A stretch of 64,000 nucleotides of DNA. Source: Streptomyces sp. 6-11-2 (GTDB lineage Bacteria > Actinomycetota > Actinomycetes > Streptomycetales > Streptomycetaceae). Position numbers and translations under genes: made by a program. Location: assembly GCF_006540305.1 (NCBI RefSeq), contig NZ_BJOR01000001.1, positions 372,001-436,000 of the forward strand. The letters run 5' to 3'. Positions 45,270 to 54,496 of the stretch are shown here, one piece after another (position 1 is the stretch's first letter; the number at the start of each line of letters is the position of its first letter). Under the pieces are notes generated by a model. That model was not told the DNA's origin. It saw nothing but the letters and a program-made list of their open reading frames with translations, and ran no database searches.

Positions 45270-46705
45270 GCACTACAGCCCAGATCGGCGTCACGGGACT
45301 CGCGGTCATGGGCCGCAACCTCGCCCGCAATTTCGCGCGCAACGGCTACGCGGTCGCGCTGCACAACCGGACGGTGGCCCGGACGCACGCCCTGGTCGAG
45401 GAGTTCGGGCACGAGGGGGACTTCGTCGCGGCCGAGACCGCGAAGGAGTTCGTGGCGGCCCTGGAGCGGCCGCGGCGCCTGGTCATCATGGTGAAGGCCG
45501 GCGAACCGACCGACGCGGTGATCCAGGAGTTCGCCCCGCTGCTGGAGCCCGGCGACATGATCATCGACGGCGGCAACGCGCACTTCGCGGACACCCGGCG
45601 CCGGGAGCGCGAGCTGCGCGAGCAGGGCATCCACTTCGTGGGCGCCGGGATCTCCGGCGGCGAGGAGGGAGCGCTGCACGGGCCGAGCATCATGCCGGGC
45701 GGCTCGAAGGAGTCGTACCAGTCGCTCGGTCCGATGCTGGAGAAGATCTCCGCGAAGGCGAAGGACGGCGCTCCGTGCGTCACGCACGTCGGCCCCGACG
45801 GCGCCGGGCACTTCGTGAAGATGGTGCACAACGGCATCGAGTACGCCGACATGCAGCTGATCGGCGAGGCGTACCAGCTGCTGCGGGACGTGGCCGGGTA
45901 CTCCCCCGCCCAGATCGCGGAGATCTTCCGCACCTGGAACACGGGCCGACTCGACTCGTACCTGATCGAGATCACGGCGGAGGTTCTGTCCCACGTGGAC
46001 GCGGCGACCGGCAAGCCGTTCGTGGACGTGGTGCTGGACCAGGCCGAGCAGAAGGGCACCGGCCGCTGGACGGTCCAGATCGCCCTCGACCTGGGCGTGC
46101 CGGTCTCGGGCATCGCGGAGGCGGTCTTCGCCCGTTCCCTGTCGGGCCACGCGGACCTGCGGGAGGCCTCACGCGGACTGGCGGGCCCGAAGGCGTCCCC
46201 GCTGAGCGAGTCGGAGGCGGCCGCCTTCGCCGACCGGGTGGAACAGGCGCTGTACGCCTCGAAGATCGTGTCCTACACCCAGGGCTTCCACGAGATCGCC
46301 GCCGGCAGCGAGGAGTACGGCTGGGACATCGACCTCGGCGCGGTCTCCGCCATCTGGCGCGGCGGCTGCATCATCCGCGCGGCCTTCCTGGACCGGATCC
46401 GCGCGGCTTACGACGCCCGCCCGGACCTGCCGAGCCTGCTCTCCGACGACACCTTCGCCCAGGAGATCGCGGCGGCCCAGGACGACTGGCGCGAGGTCCT
46501 GGTCGCCGCGACCCGGCAGGGCGTGCCGGCCCCCGGCTTCTCGGCCGCCCTCGCGTACTACGACGCCCTGCGCGCCGAGCGGCTGCCCGCCGCGCTCACC
46601 CAGGGGCAGCGGGACTTCTTCGGGGCGCACACGTACCGGCGGGTGGACCGGGACGGCTCCTTCCACACGCTGTGGGGCGGGGACCGGTCGGAGGTGACGG
46701 CGTAG
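45266..46705 (+). CDS. gnd: 6-phosphogluconate dehydrogenase (decarboxylating)
   Basis: 479 residues, ATG at 45266 with GAGGAG. NADP-binding N-terminus (IGVTGLAVMGRNLARNFARNGYAVALHNRT), substrate signature GAGISGGEEGALHGPSIMPGG with catalytic Lys and Glu (HFVKMVHNGIEYADMQLIGEAY), and the C-terminal helical domain. It converts 6-phosphogluconate to ribulose-5-phosphate with NADPH. It is the long (about 480-residue) type. A strong terminator follows. Confidence 0.96.
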   Translation: MSTTAQIGVTGLAVMGRNLARNFARNGYAVALHNRTVARTHALVEEFGHEGDFVAAETAKEFVAALERPRRLVIMVKAGEPTDAVIQEFAPLLEPGDMIIDGGNAHFADTRRRERELREQGIHFVGAGISGGEEGALHGPSIMPGGSKESYQSLGPMLEKISAKAKDGAPCVTHVGPDGAGHFVKMVHNGIEYADMQLIGEAYQLLRDVAGYSPAQIAEIFRTWNTGRLDSYLIEITAEVLSHVDAATGKPFVDVVLDQAEQKGTGRWTVQIALDLGVPVSGIAEAVFARSLSGHADLREASRGLAGPKASPLSESEAAAFADRVEQALYASKIVSYTQGFHEIAAGSEEYGWDIDLGAVSAIWRGGCIIRAAFLDRIRAAYDARPDLPSLLSDDTFAQEIAAAQDDWREVLVAATRQGVPAPGFSAALAYYDALRAERLPAALTQGQRDFFGAHTYRRVDRDGSFHTLWGGDRSEVTA

Positions 46706-46755
46706 GGGTTCCGCTTCCCCGGCCGCCTCGGCCGGGGGTGGCCGCGTAGCAGGCG

Positions 46756-46793
46756 GAAGACGGTGGGCGGCTGGGGAGCCGCCCACCGTCTTC
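46756..46793 (+). terminator. gnd terminator
   Basis: Perfect 17-bp stem (GAAGACGGTGGGCGGCT, 46756-46772, with 46777-46793) and a GGGG loop, followed by TTCG; 51 bp after the stop. Confidence 0.85.
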
Positions 46794-46901
46794 CTTCGTT
46801 CGCGGTCGGGGGCGAGGGGTGCCTGCGGTACGCCTGCGCGGTACCGGGGACGGGCCGGTCTTGGGGGCAGGTCGGGTCCCGGGGCCGGTCAGGTCCCACA
46901 G

Positions 46902-46986
46902 TCATGTCGGGCCCACAGTCATGTCGGGCCCGGGGTCATGTCGGGCCCGGGGTCATGTCGGGCCCGGGGTCATGTCGGGCCCGGGG
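46902..46986. repeat. 17-bp tandem repeat
   Basis: Five direct repeats of TCATGTCGGGCCCGGGG (the first ends CCACAG). The flanks from 46850 to about 47100 hold degenerate GGTCAGGTC/GGGGCAGGTCGGG copies. No gene is recognised in 46794-47091. Confidence 0.85.
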
Positions 46987-47091
46987 TCAGGCCGGGGCCC
47001 AGGGGTCAGGTCCCGGAACCCGGCCGGGTTCCGGGGGCAGGTCGGGTGTCGGGGCAGGGGACCTGTACCGCAGCCAGGTCAGGTCCCGGGG

Positions 47092-47448
47092 TCAGGTCGT
47101 GTGTCGGGTCAGGGGTGGTCCCGGCTCCGGGTTCGGGAACGGCTCCGGACCCGGCGGGATCGGGGACGGCGGGGGCTCCGGAGGCGGAGGACCGGGCGGA
47201 GGGCTGGGGATCGGGCCCGGGGGCGTGGGCGGGATCGGACCGGGTCGCGGAGGCGCGGGGGGCGGGGTCGGGCCCGGACCGGGTGGCGGACCTGGCGGTG
47301 GGCTCGGCGGCGGCCCTGGTGCCGGAGGGGGTTCCGGGGCCGGGGGCGGCTCCGGTGTGGGCACGGGGTGCGGTTGCGGCTGCGGATGCTGGGGGTCCGG
47401 ACCCGGCATGGGTGAGGGCGAGGTGGGGTCCGGGTACGGGTCGGTCAT
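47092..47448 (-). CDS. proline-rich small protein
   Basis: 118 residues, ATG at 47448, GGAGGA upstream. MTDPYPDPTSPSPMPGPDPQ leads into a low-complexity PPPAPEPPPAPGPPPSPPPGPPPGP region with few charged residues. No signal peptide and no membrane helix. I recall similar short Pro-rich proteins in Streptomyces; function unknown. Confidence 0.6.
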   Translation of the reverse strand: MTDPYPDPTSPSPMPGPDPQHPQPQPHPVPTPEPPPAPEPPPAPGPPPSPPPGPPPGPGPTPPPAPPRPGPIPPTPPGPIPSPPPGPPPPEPPPSPIPPGPEPFPNPEPGPPLTRHTT

Positions 47449-47741
47449 GGCGTCCTCCGGCCAGTCGGTCGACATCGGCTCTGGACTACTCCCCCACCTA
47501 CCCGACCGCCGCGCCACCAGTCACCCGACGGCGCCGGGGAAGAGGACCCGGGTGGCCCCCGCCTCACGGGGATCGGGAAGGGCGCGTCCGCCCCGGACGA
47601 GAGCCGTCGCCACCGCTCCATGGGCACGGCGGGAGGGCCGTCTGGCCCGGCCGGCATGTACGGCCTGCCTGGGCAACTCCCGACGATCGCGGCGCGTGCC
47701 GCGGGCCATGGCCGTGCGCCGTGCGCCGTGAACCTTGGAGG

Positions 47742-48398
47742 TCAAGCGGGCCTGTTTCGTGACGCACCTGCCGCCGCTGCCGCCGCCGCGAGGCCCTGGG
47801 CGGGACTGGAGAGGACAGGGATCGAGGTCGTCGTGAGGTCCCGGGCGGGAGCCATGGAGGCCTGGGCGAGGACGATCGCGTCGGCGTGGGTGACCCGGTC
47901 GGCCACGGCGGCCACTTCGCGCACGTATCCCTCGTTGTCGCCGGCCTCGAAGCGGGACCAGGCGGCGTCGACGAGCACGGGGCGGACGGTGACGGTGCGC
48001 CCGGCGCGGCGGGCCTCCTCCTCGATGAGCGCGGTGGTCGGCGCGAGGGTGCTCGCCAGCGCCGCGAGGAGGACCACCCGCGGCCCGGCGGCGACCGCGG
48101 CTGCCGCCATGGGGCGGTCCACCCGCAGCACCGGCACGGTGAGCCCCGACGCCCCCGCCTCCTCCGCGACGCCGCCGAGGGTCGAGCAGGTGCACAGGAC
48201 CGCCCGGGCCCCCTCGGCGATCGTTCGGCCCAGCACCGCCGCCACCGCGTCCGTCACCGCCGCCGGACCTTCCCGGCGAGCCCGGCGCAGCAGCCGCTCG
48301 TCGACGAAGTGCCGTAGCCGGAGGCCGGGGTGGGTCTCGTCGCGCAGCGCGTCGAAGACCGGGACGTGCACCGGCGAGGTGTGCAGCAGGGCGAGCAT
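47742..48398 (-). CDS. Asp/Glu racemase superfamily protein
   Basis: 218 residues, ATG at 48398. The catalytic Cys region is clear (AVLCTCSTLGGVAEEAG); the second Cys expected near the C-terminus is not evident (SIPVLSSPAQG). It may be a divergent or one-Cys member of the family. 7 bp from the GNAT gene, so part of the panD operon. Confidence 0.75.
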   Translation of the reverse strand: MLALLHTSPVHVPVFDALRDETHPGLRLRHFVDERLLRRARREGPAAVTDAVAAVLGRTIAEGARAVLCTCSTLGGVAEEAGASGLTVPVLRVDRPMAAAAVAAGPRVVLLAALASTLAPTTALIEEEARRAGRTVTVRPVLVDAAWSRFEAGDNEGYVREVAAVADRVTHADAIVLAQASMAPARDLTTTSIPVLSSPAQGLAAAAAAAGASRNRPA

Positions 48399-48405
48399 CG
48401 ACCGC

Positions 48406-48750
48406 TCAGAACCGTTCCGGATGCGCCGCGAGCCACTCCCGCGCGGCACCCAGCAGCTCGGGGTCGGCCGCCGGTGCCTCGTCACGGTGACGTTCGGCCC
48501 ACTTGACGACGTACGGACAGAGCGGGGCCACGGTGGCACCCTCGCGCCCGGCGATGGCGTACAGCTCGCGCGCCAGCGAGCCCGCGATGCCCCGGCCCTC
48601 GTGAGCCGGCTCCACGATCGTGTGCACGGGTACAAGCGCCCGCCCGGGCCGTTCGAGAACGAAGTACTCGATGCGGCCGACGACCGCACCGCCCTCCACC
48701 GCCTCGAGGTGTCCCGCCGACCGGTCGTCGCGGATCTCGATGTCGCTCAC
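48406..48750 (-). CDS. GNAT acetyltransferase, NATD1/YjdJ type
   Basis: 114 residues from a GTG at 48750 (AGGAG seven bases upstream; a GTG at 48756 is also possible). Small GNAT core: AVVGRIEYFVLERPGRALVPVHTIVEPAHEGRGIAGSLARELYAIAGREGATVAPLCPYVVKWAERH. This is the short COG2388 family (NATD1-like). Substrate unknown. Middle gene of the panD operon. Confidence 0.85.
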   Translation of the reverse strand: MSDIEIRDDRSAGHLEAVEGGAVVGRIEYFVLERPGRALVPVHTIVEPAHEGRGIAGSLARELYAIAGREGATVAPLCPYVVKWAERHRDEAPAADPELLGAAREWLAAHPERF

Positions 48751-48768
48751 GGTCACGCTCCTGGTCGG

Positions 48769-49188
48769 TCAGCTCGATACGGCCTGCGGGCTGCGCTCCT
48801 GGTCGGAACCCGGCACCGGCTCGGAGGCGTCGGCGCCGAGCGCCACCATACGGTTGTCCGCGTCGACGTGGACGACCCGCGGCTGCAAGACCCGCGCCTC
48901 GGCGTCGGTGACCTGGGCGTAGCTGATGATGATCAACAGGTCTCCGGGATGCACGAGATGCGCGGCGGCACCGTTGATCCCGACGACCCCGGACCCGCGC
49001 TCCCCCTCGATGACGTACGTCTCCAGCCGGGCGCCGTTGGTGACGTCGACGATGTTCACGAGCTCACCGGGCAGCAGATCGGCGGCGTCGAGCAGGTCCG
49101 CGTCGATGGTCACGGATCCCACGTAGTGCAGGTCGGCCTGGGTGACGGTGGCGCGGTGGATCTTGGACTTGAACATGGTGCGCAGCAC
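48769..49188 (-). CDS. panD: aspartate 1-decarboxylase PanD
   Basis: 139 residues from a GTG at 49188 (GGAG six bases upstream; an ATG four codons later is possible). The self-cleavage site Gly24-Ser25 is in [12 protein letters not shown], which generates the pyruvoyl group. Lys9 and the C-terminal [18 protein letters not shown] block are conserved. Makes beta-alanine for pantothenate and CoA. First gene of a three-gene operon with the acetyltransferase and the racemase-like protein. Confidence 0.95.
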   Translation of the reverse strand: MLRTMFKSKIHRATVTQADLHYVGSVTIDADLLDAADLLPGELVNIVDVTNGARLETYVIEGERGSGVVGINGAAAHLVHPGDLLIIISYAQVTDAEARVLQPRVVHVDADNRMVALGADASEPVPGSDQERSPQAVSS

Positions 49189-49703
49189 TTTGGACTCCTG
49201 GAAGACGGCTCCCTGCCTGCTTTCTGCAGGTCAAGGGCGATGTTCACCCTACACGGGCACGCCTCGGACCGGTGCTTTCTACAACATCGCTCCACTCTGG
49301 CGAGCAGGCTCCCTGCCTGGGCTTCCGTGCGAACCAGACTGTTGTGACACCGCCGACCACGCACCTACTCGGACGCTCTTCGCGGAATGCGCCAGGACCG
49401 ATGCTGACGAAACGCTGACTTGCCTGACGGTGCATCAGGGGCATGCAAGGCATAGGCAGGTCACTTTCCAGGAGCACCTGACGAGTCAACGCGCTATAGC
49501 CACTCTCAGCCCGCATGAACAGCGCGCCTGCGGACCGCGCCCTGATGGCGGTTCATGCCAAGGGAGGTGCCTGCGGTGGAGTCTCGCCTTCCCGCTGAGA
49601 ACCCTTCGCCCCAAGGGGGTCGCGCCCATGAACGCCGGTCCGGCCGGCCCGAGGGCGACCGGATACAGTGCGCGAGACGGCAGCCTGGTCAGGGAGGGGA
49701 AGC
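49189..49703. other. 515-bp gap without a recognised gene
   Basis: No convincing coding frame; relatively AT-rich for this genome. A 13-base direct repeat (GGCTCCCTGCCTG) occurs at about 49207 and 49307. It probably contains promoters of panD (left) and the phosphoesterase (right), plus remnant DNA. Confidence 0.5.
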
Positions 49704-50924
49704 GTGACCGACACCAGCAACACCCGACCCGTCGACAGCGAGGCGCAAGCGCCGCGGCAGAGCCGACTGCACCGCCTGATGCGCTACATCCCCCTGATCG
49801 CCCCCGTCCTGCTGTGGGCCGTGCCCTGCTGGGTGCTCCTGCACAGCGGCCAGCACTGGCCGCTGCCCGTCACGCTGGCCGGCACCGCCCTGTTCGCCCT
49901 GGGCCTCATCGGTATGCCGCTCGCGATGGTGCGCGGCCACGGCCGGCGCCAGCAGGACCGGGCGGCCATCGTCGGTGACACCCTGCTGGGCACCAGCTGG
50001 GTTCTGTTCACCTGGTCCGTTCTCCTCGGCGTCCTGTTGCGGCTCGCCCTGACCGCGGTCGGCGTCGGCGAGAGTCAGGACCGGGCCCGCATCGTCACCT
50101 GGGCCATCCTCGGCACAACCGCCGTACTGCTCGCCTGGGGGTACGCCGAAGCCCGCCGCGTTCCACGCGTGCGCCGACTCGACGTGCAACTCCCGCGACT
50201 GGGTGCCGGGTTGGACGGCATCCGCGTCGTGCTCATCACCGACACCCACTACGGCCCGCTCGATCGCGCTCGCTGGTCGGCACGGGTGTGCGAGACGGTG
50301 AACACTCTGGAAGCCGACCTGGTCTGCCACACCGGGGACATCGCGGACGGCACGGCCGAACGCCGCCGCGCCCAGGCCGTCCCACTCGGTACCGTGCGGG
50401 CCAGCCGGGCCCGTGTATACGTCACTGGCAACCACGAGTACTACAGCGAGGCCCAGGGCTGGGTCGACCTGATGGACGAGCTGGGCTGGGAGCCACTGCG
50501 CAACCGCCATCTGCTGCTCGAACGCGGAGGCGACACCCTCGTGGTCGCCGGCGTGGATGACGTCACCGCCGAGTCCTCCGGCCTGGCAGGCCACCGCGCC
50601 CACCTCGCCGGAGCTTTGAACGGCGCCGACCCCGACCTGCCCGTCCTGCTCCTGGCACACCAGCCCAAGTTCGTCGACCGGGCGGCAGCAGCCGGCATCG
50701 ACCTCCAACTCTCCGGCCACACCCACGGCGGCCAGATCTGGCCCTTCCACCACCTGGTCCGCATCGACCAGCCCGCCCTCGCCGGCCTCAGCAACCACGG
50801 CACCCGCACCCTCCTCTACACCAGCCGCGGCACCGGCTTCTGGGGCCCGCCGTTCCGCGTCTTCGCCCCCAGCGAGATCACCCTGCTCGTGCTCCGCAGC
50901 CCGCACCTGCCCACCTCGCCGTAG
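49704..50924 (+). CDS. membrane metallophosphoesterase
   Basis: 406 residues, GTG at 49704, AGGGAGGGG upstream. About four membrane helices in residues 28-155, then a calcineurin-like phosphoesterase: VLITDTHYGPLD (DxH), HTGDIADG (GD), VTGNHEYY (GNH), LLLAHQP and LSGHTHGGQIWPFH (GHxH). All metal ligands are present. It resembles YkuE/YaeI-type UDP-2,3-diacylglucosamine- or lipid-phosphate hydrolases; substrate not determined. Confidence 0.9.
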   Translation: MTDTSNTRPVDSEAQAPRQSRLHRLMRYIPLIAPVLLWAVPCWVLLHSGQHWPLPVTLAGTALFALGLIGMPLAMVRGHGRRQQDRAAIVGDTLLGTSWVLFTWSVLLGVLLRLALTAVGVGESQDRARIVTWAILGTTAVLLAWGYAEARRVPRVRRLDVQLPRLGAGLDGIRVVLITDTHYGPLDRARWSARVCETVNTLEADLVCHTGDIADGTAERRRAQAVPLGTVRASRARVYVTGNHEYYSEAQGWVDLMDELGWEPLRNRHLLLERGGDTLVVAGVDDVTAESSGLAGHRAHLAGALNGADPDLPVLLLAHQPKFVDRAAAAGIDLQLSGHTHGGQIWPFHHLVRIDQPALAGLSNHGTRTLLYTSRGTGFWGPPFRVFAPSEITLLVLRSPHLPTSP

Positions 50925-51570
50925 CACTGAGCGGGCGGTTGTGATCCTTCCCATCATGATGGCGCTCGCAGCGTTCCAGTGAGCAGCTGACGACAAGTTC
51001 GTCCCGCCTCGGCGACAGTCACGCCCAGCGGACGCAATCGCCGACGCGCCGCGATCACCCAAGCCTTGGAACACGCATCGTGGCCGTCAGTCGCCAGGCG
51101 CACGAGCCGCCCCTTGATCAGCGGATGCGCCGACTGGAAGCGCCTGCTGTCCGAAGGCTCGGCGGTAGTCCGTCCGGCCCTCCTGGCCGGGGCATACGCA
51201 CGACTGGAGCAGATGGACGCGGGAGGAGCGCCTCAATACGCCGGGGGAAGGAACACGGCGATTCTCGACGTGTAGGAAAATAATTCCAGCACATCATCCG
51301 AGAGTTATACATACTGCAATCAGCGTTGACCTGGAAGATCAAGAACACTCACATGAGTGAAACCAGCCGGGTCCATTTGGCCTCGACGGACATGGCTCGA
51401 CTACGGTGGCGGAAGAGCGGGTTCCGGAACCCATGGACGAGGAATTCGACCCGGTAGGGGAATCGCGAATTCTGGAAATGGGCGCTTCCGTCCGCCCAGC
51501 TGTGTGCTGCTTCGGTGTTCGCAGTGCCCGGGGTCCCTGTCATCCATATCCGTAGCGAGGATGGAGCATC
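50925..51570. other. 646-bp gap without a recognised gene; AT-rich promoter-like DNA
   Basis: Composition shifts to AT-rich between 51280 and 51360 (GTAGGAAAATAATTCC, GAGTTATACATACTGC), which is unusual for Streptomyces. TTGACC at 51326 is a possible -35 element. A fragment at 50940-51110 on the minus strand (SKAWVIAARRRLRPLGVTVA-like) could be a broken gene but was not recognised. Confidence 0.5.
51419..51432. promoter_or_regulatory. perfect 14-bp palindrome upstream of the DUF5132 gene
   Basis: GGGTTCCGGAACCC, centred about 145 bp upstream of the DUF5132 start. A possible operator for the downstream locus. Confidence 0.4.
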
Positions 51571-51927
51571 ATGCCGCCCGTAGTACCGCCCTTCCTGATC
51601 GGTCTCATCGCCGCGCCACTGGCCAAGCGTCTCCTCAAGCCGCTGATGCGCGGTGTCGTCAAGACGTCCGTCGGTATCGCCCTTGAGGTACGGAAGGCGA
51701 CCCTTGAGGCCGGAGAGAACATCCACGACCTTGCGGCCGAGGTGGCCGCCGAGATGGTGGCGGCTCAGGTCGCCGTCGGTGACGTCGAAGTACGTTCGGG
51801 TGACGGTCGGCAGGCCGCCGAGAGCAGCACCCCGAAGAGCGAGAAGGACGAGGTCGCCGCCCGGACCGACGCCGAGGCGAGGGCTCCGAAGATCCGCGCG
51901 ACCGCTGCCGCCGCCAAGGCGCGCTGA
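51571..51927 (+). CDS. DUF5132 protein
   Basis: 118 residues, ATG at 51571, GAGGATGGAG upstream. The N-terminus PPVVPPFLIGLIAAPLAKRLLKPLMRGVVKTSVGIALEVRKATLEAGENIHDLAAEVAAEM is the DUF5132 signature: a hydrophobic stretch followed by an amphipathic helix. The C-terminus is charged and low-complexity, suggesting a peripheral membrane protein. It is 168 bp upstream of the HMA-ABC gene and may be co-regulated with it. Confidence 0.75.
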   Translation: MPPVVPPFLIGLIAAPLAKRLLKPLMRGVVKTSVGIALEVRKATLEAGENIHDLAAEVAAEMVAAQVAVGDVEVRSGDGRQAAESSTPKSEKDEVAARTDAEARAPKIRATAAAAKAR

Positions 51928-52095
51928 CGGCTTTCCCAGCGGCCCGGGCCGTCACGCGGGCTCGATAAATGCACCCGAGTGGCGGTCGGCTGCGGATCTG
52001 CCGGCCGCATCGCATTCCCCAGACTTTCCGCTCCGTCGCGTTAATCCGTCGCGCTCGTCACGGTTTTTGCGACCTCCACAAAGGTGATCGTGCAC

Positions 52096-54390
52096 ATGCC
52101 ATCTCTGCTGGGTGCCGCAGCCGGATATCGCTCCGTGGATTTGGACGTACGCCCGCGTTCGGTCATTCCGGGCCGCCAGCGCTGGGACGTCAAGCTGGTT
52201 CTCGGGCGGCCTCAGAGGGCCGAAGTCCTCGCCGCGACCCTGCGACGCCTTCCCGGCATCACCGAGGCAGAGGCCAGCCCGATCACCGGCGGGGTCCTCG
52301 TCCGGCACGACGCGCGGGTGAAGGCCGCGGACGTCGGCCGGCTCGTCCGCAAAGCCGTCACCCTGGTTGTCGAGGGCCCGGCCGGAGCGGGGCGTCCGTC
52401 CACGGCGCCACCCGCCGCCGAGCCGGCCCCGCTCGCGGATCCCGGCGTTGTGCGCCCCGTGCTCGCCGTCGGAGGTGGGGTGGCGGCCGGCATCGCCCTG
52501 CTCCGCGGGTCGGCGCTGAGCAAGCAGCTGGTGGCCCTGGGCGGAGTGGCGGCGGCGACCGCGGCCGTCGTCCGGAAGGCCTGGCGCAGAACGCTCGACG
52601 CGACCCAGGACCTGCCCGGAACGGGAGCGGAGCAGCACCCCCTGCTGGAGATCGTCGGACCGCACCGCAGGCGTCTCTACCGCGCCTCCGCGCTGTCGGT
52701 CGCCTGCCAGGTCTCGGAGATGGCGCTCGGCACCTTCCTCGGCTGGACCGCGCTGGTCCTCATCAAGGGCGAGGCCGCTCCGCTCGTCCGCTTCGGTCTG
52801 ACCACCGCGTCCGCTCAACTCTGGGGACTGGCAGGGCTGGTGGCTGTCGCCTGTGCCGCCGTGGCGGGCCTCTCGTACTCCTCGAACCTCCAGTGGCGCC
52901 AACTCGGCCAGGACATCGAGCACGACTGGCGCAACCGGACGTACGCCCATGTGCAGCACCTCGAACTGCGGCACCTGGAAGGCGAGCGGACCACCCGGAT
53001 CGCCGGCGCGCTCACCGACGACGTCCGCCAGCTGGGCACCTTCTTCGCCACCTCGGCCAACGACCTGCTGCAACTGGGCACCAGCCTGGCCCTCCTGGTG
53101 CCGCTGTTCCTGCTGCTGGCACCGCAGATCGCCTGGGTCGCGTTCCTGCCCATCCCGGTCATCGCCTGGCTGTCGGTCCACTACCAGGACAAGGTCACGG
53201 CCGACTACGCCGTCTCCGGTGAACACCGCGCCAGGCTGCACAGCCAGTTGGTGAACACGCTGCAGGCCGGCGCCACCGTCAAGAGCTTCTGCACCGAGGA
53301 CTACGAGGCCGAGCGCATCGACCGGCTGAGCGGAGAGGCTCAGGAGAGCAACCAGCAGACCGACCGGAGCACGATTCGCCACACCGAGATCGTCCGGATC
53401 TGCACGACCGGCTCGATGGCCGGAACCCTGCTGATCGGCGGCCGGTCGGTGCTCGACGGCAGCCTGCCGTTCGAGGTGTTCAGCCCGCTGATCGGGCTGC
53501 CCCAGATGGTGCTGCTGCGGATGAACCGGCTCGGCGGCATCGTCGACCAGTACCAGCGCACGATCACCGCCTACGACCGGGTCCAGCGGCTGCGCACCCT
53601 GCCCGCCGAGACCGACGGTACCGGCGGACCGCTCGACGTCGAGGAGGTGCGCGGGGAGATCGTCCTCGACGACGTGACCTTCGCCTACCCCGGTCGGCCG
53701 CCGGCGCTGGAGGACCTCTCGCTGACCATCCCAGCCGGGCAGGTCACCGCCCTCGTCGGCGCCACCGGCTCCGGCAAGACGACGATCGCCAAGCTGCTGA
53801 TGCGATTCCATGACGCGGAGATCGGCAGCGTGCTGCTCGACGGGCGGGACGTGCGCGACCTGCCGCGGCACGATCTGCGCCACGCGATCGGGTTCGTCGC
53901 CCAGGATCCCTTCCTCTTCGACGGCACCATCGCCGACAACATCCGCTACGGCAGCTTCGGCGCCTCGGACGACGCCGTGGTCGAGGCGGCCACGAAGGCC
54001 GAGGCACACTCCTTCGTCGCGACATTGCCGGACGGCTACGACACGGTGATCGGCGAACGCGGCGCCGCACTCTCGGGTGGGCAGCGGCAGCGGATCGCGC
54101 TGGCGCGCGCGATCCTCAAGGACGCGCCGGTCGTGATCCTCGACGAAGCCACCTCCGCCGTGGACAACGAGACCGAGGCCGCCATCCAGCGCACGCTCCG
54201 CGTCATCGCCGCCGGCCGGACCATGGTGATCATCGCCCACCGGCTCTCCACGGTCCGCCACGCCGACCGGATCTACGTCATGGACAAGGGCGGAATCTTG
54301 GCCGAGCAGGGCACCCACGACGAACTCCTCGCCCAGCACGGGCTCTACGCATCCCTCTGGCAACTCCAGTCCGGCGAACTCGCTGCCTGA
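52096..54390 (+). CDS. ABC exporter with N-terminal HMA-like extension
   Basis: 764 residues from the ATG at 52096 (AAAGGTGAT upstream). Residues about 10-95 (…[44 protein letters not shown]…) resemble a heavy-metal-associated domain without CxxC, as in some P-type ATPases. A Pro-rich linker and two hydrophobic segments follow, then a type I ABC half-transporter with six helices (about 195-500) and ATPase: GATGSGKTT (555), [14 protein letters not shown] (659), [12 protein letters not shown] (679), [11 protein letters not shown]. Probably a homodimeric exporter for the NRPS product 106 bp downstream. Fusion of HMA to an ABC exporter is unusual. Confidence 0.88.
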   Translation: MPSLLGAAAGYRSVDLDVRPRSVIPGRQRWDVKLVLGRPQRAEVLAATLRRLPGITEAEASPITGGVLVRHDARVKAADVGRLVRKAVTLVVEGPAGAGRPSTAPPAAEPAPLADPGVVRPVLAVGGGVAAGIALLRGSALSKQLVALGGVAAATAAVVRKAWRRTLDATQDLPGTGAEQHPLLEIVGPHRRRLYRASALSVACQVSEMALGTFLGWTALVLIKGEAAPLVRFGLTTASAQLWGLAGLVAVACAAVAGLSYSSNLQWRQLGQDIEHDWRNRTYAHVQHLELRHLEGERTTRIAGALTDDVRQLGTFFATSANDLLQLGTSLALLVPLFLLLAPQIAWVAFLPIPVIAWLSVHYQDKVTADYAVSGEHRARLHSQLVNTLQAGATVKSFCTEDYEAERIDRLSGEAQESNQQTDRSTIRHTEIVRICTTGSMAGTLLIGGRSVLDGSLPFEVFSPLIGLPQMVLLRMNRLGGIVDQYQRTITAYDRVQRLRTLPAETDGTGGPLDVEEVRGEIVLDDVTFAYPGRPPALEDLSLTIPAGQVTALVGATGSGKTTIAKLLMRFHDAEIGSVLLDGRDVRDLPRHDLRHAIGFVAQDPFLFDGTIADNIRYGSFGASDDAVVEAATKAEAHSFVATLPDGYDTVIGERGAALSGGQRQRIALARAILKDAPVVILDEATSAVDNETEAAIQRTLRVIAAGRTMVIIAHRLSTVRHADRIYVMDKGGILAEQGTHDELLAQHGLYASLWQLQSGELAA

Positions 54391-54412
54391 CCGCAGCTGC
54401 CGCGCCACCCCA

Positions 54413-54445
54413 CCGCCGACCGCGCGACACCACCGCGGTCGGCGG
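54413..54445 (+). terminator. hairpin between exporter and NRPS genes
   Basis: 12-bp stem CCGCCGACCGCG (54413-54424) with CGCGGTCGGCGG (54434-54445), 22 bp after the exporter stop and 51 bp before the NRPS start. It may attenuate read-through. Confidence 0.55.
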
Positions 54446-54496
54446 GTCCCAGCGCGCCCTGCGACCACGCCTGCCCACACTTCCGGAGGTACCCCC

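Noticed and set aside
46902..46986. Possible CRISPR array
   Set aside because: Units are contiguous 17-mers with no spacers and no cas genes nearby; a simple tandem repeat.
49142..49978. 278-codon plus-strand frame through the panD upstream gap
   Set aside because: It overlaps panD and the phosphoesterase in another frame and has no family features.
50940..51110. Minus-strand fragment resembling a transposase or truncated gene (SKAWVIAARRRLRPLGVTVA-like)
   Set aside because: Too short, with a stop in frame; no terminal repeats or transposase motif, so no mobile element called.
49189..51570. Integrase, tRNA or att-site at the suspected island edge
   Set aside because: No tRNA-like cloverleaf, integrase or clear direct repeat pair was found.
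51349..51726. 125-codon frame on the minus strand
   Set aside because: It overlaps the convincing DUF5132 gene and promoter region, and the product has no recognisable pattern.
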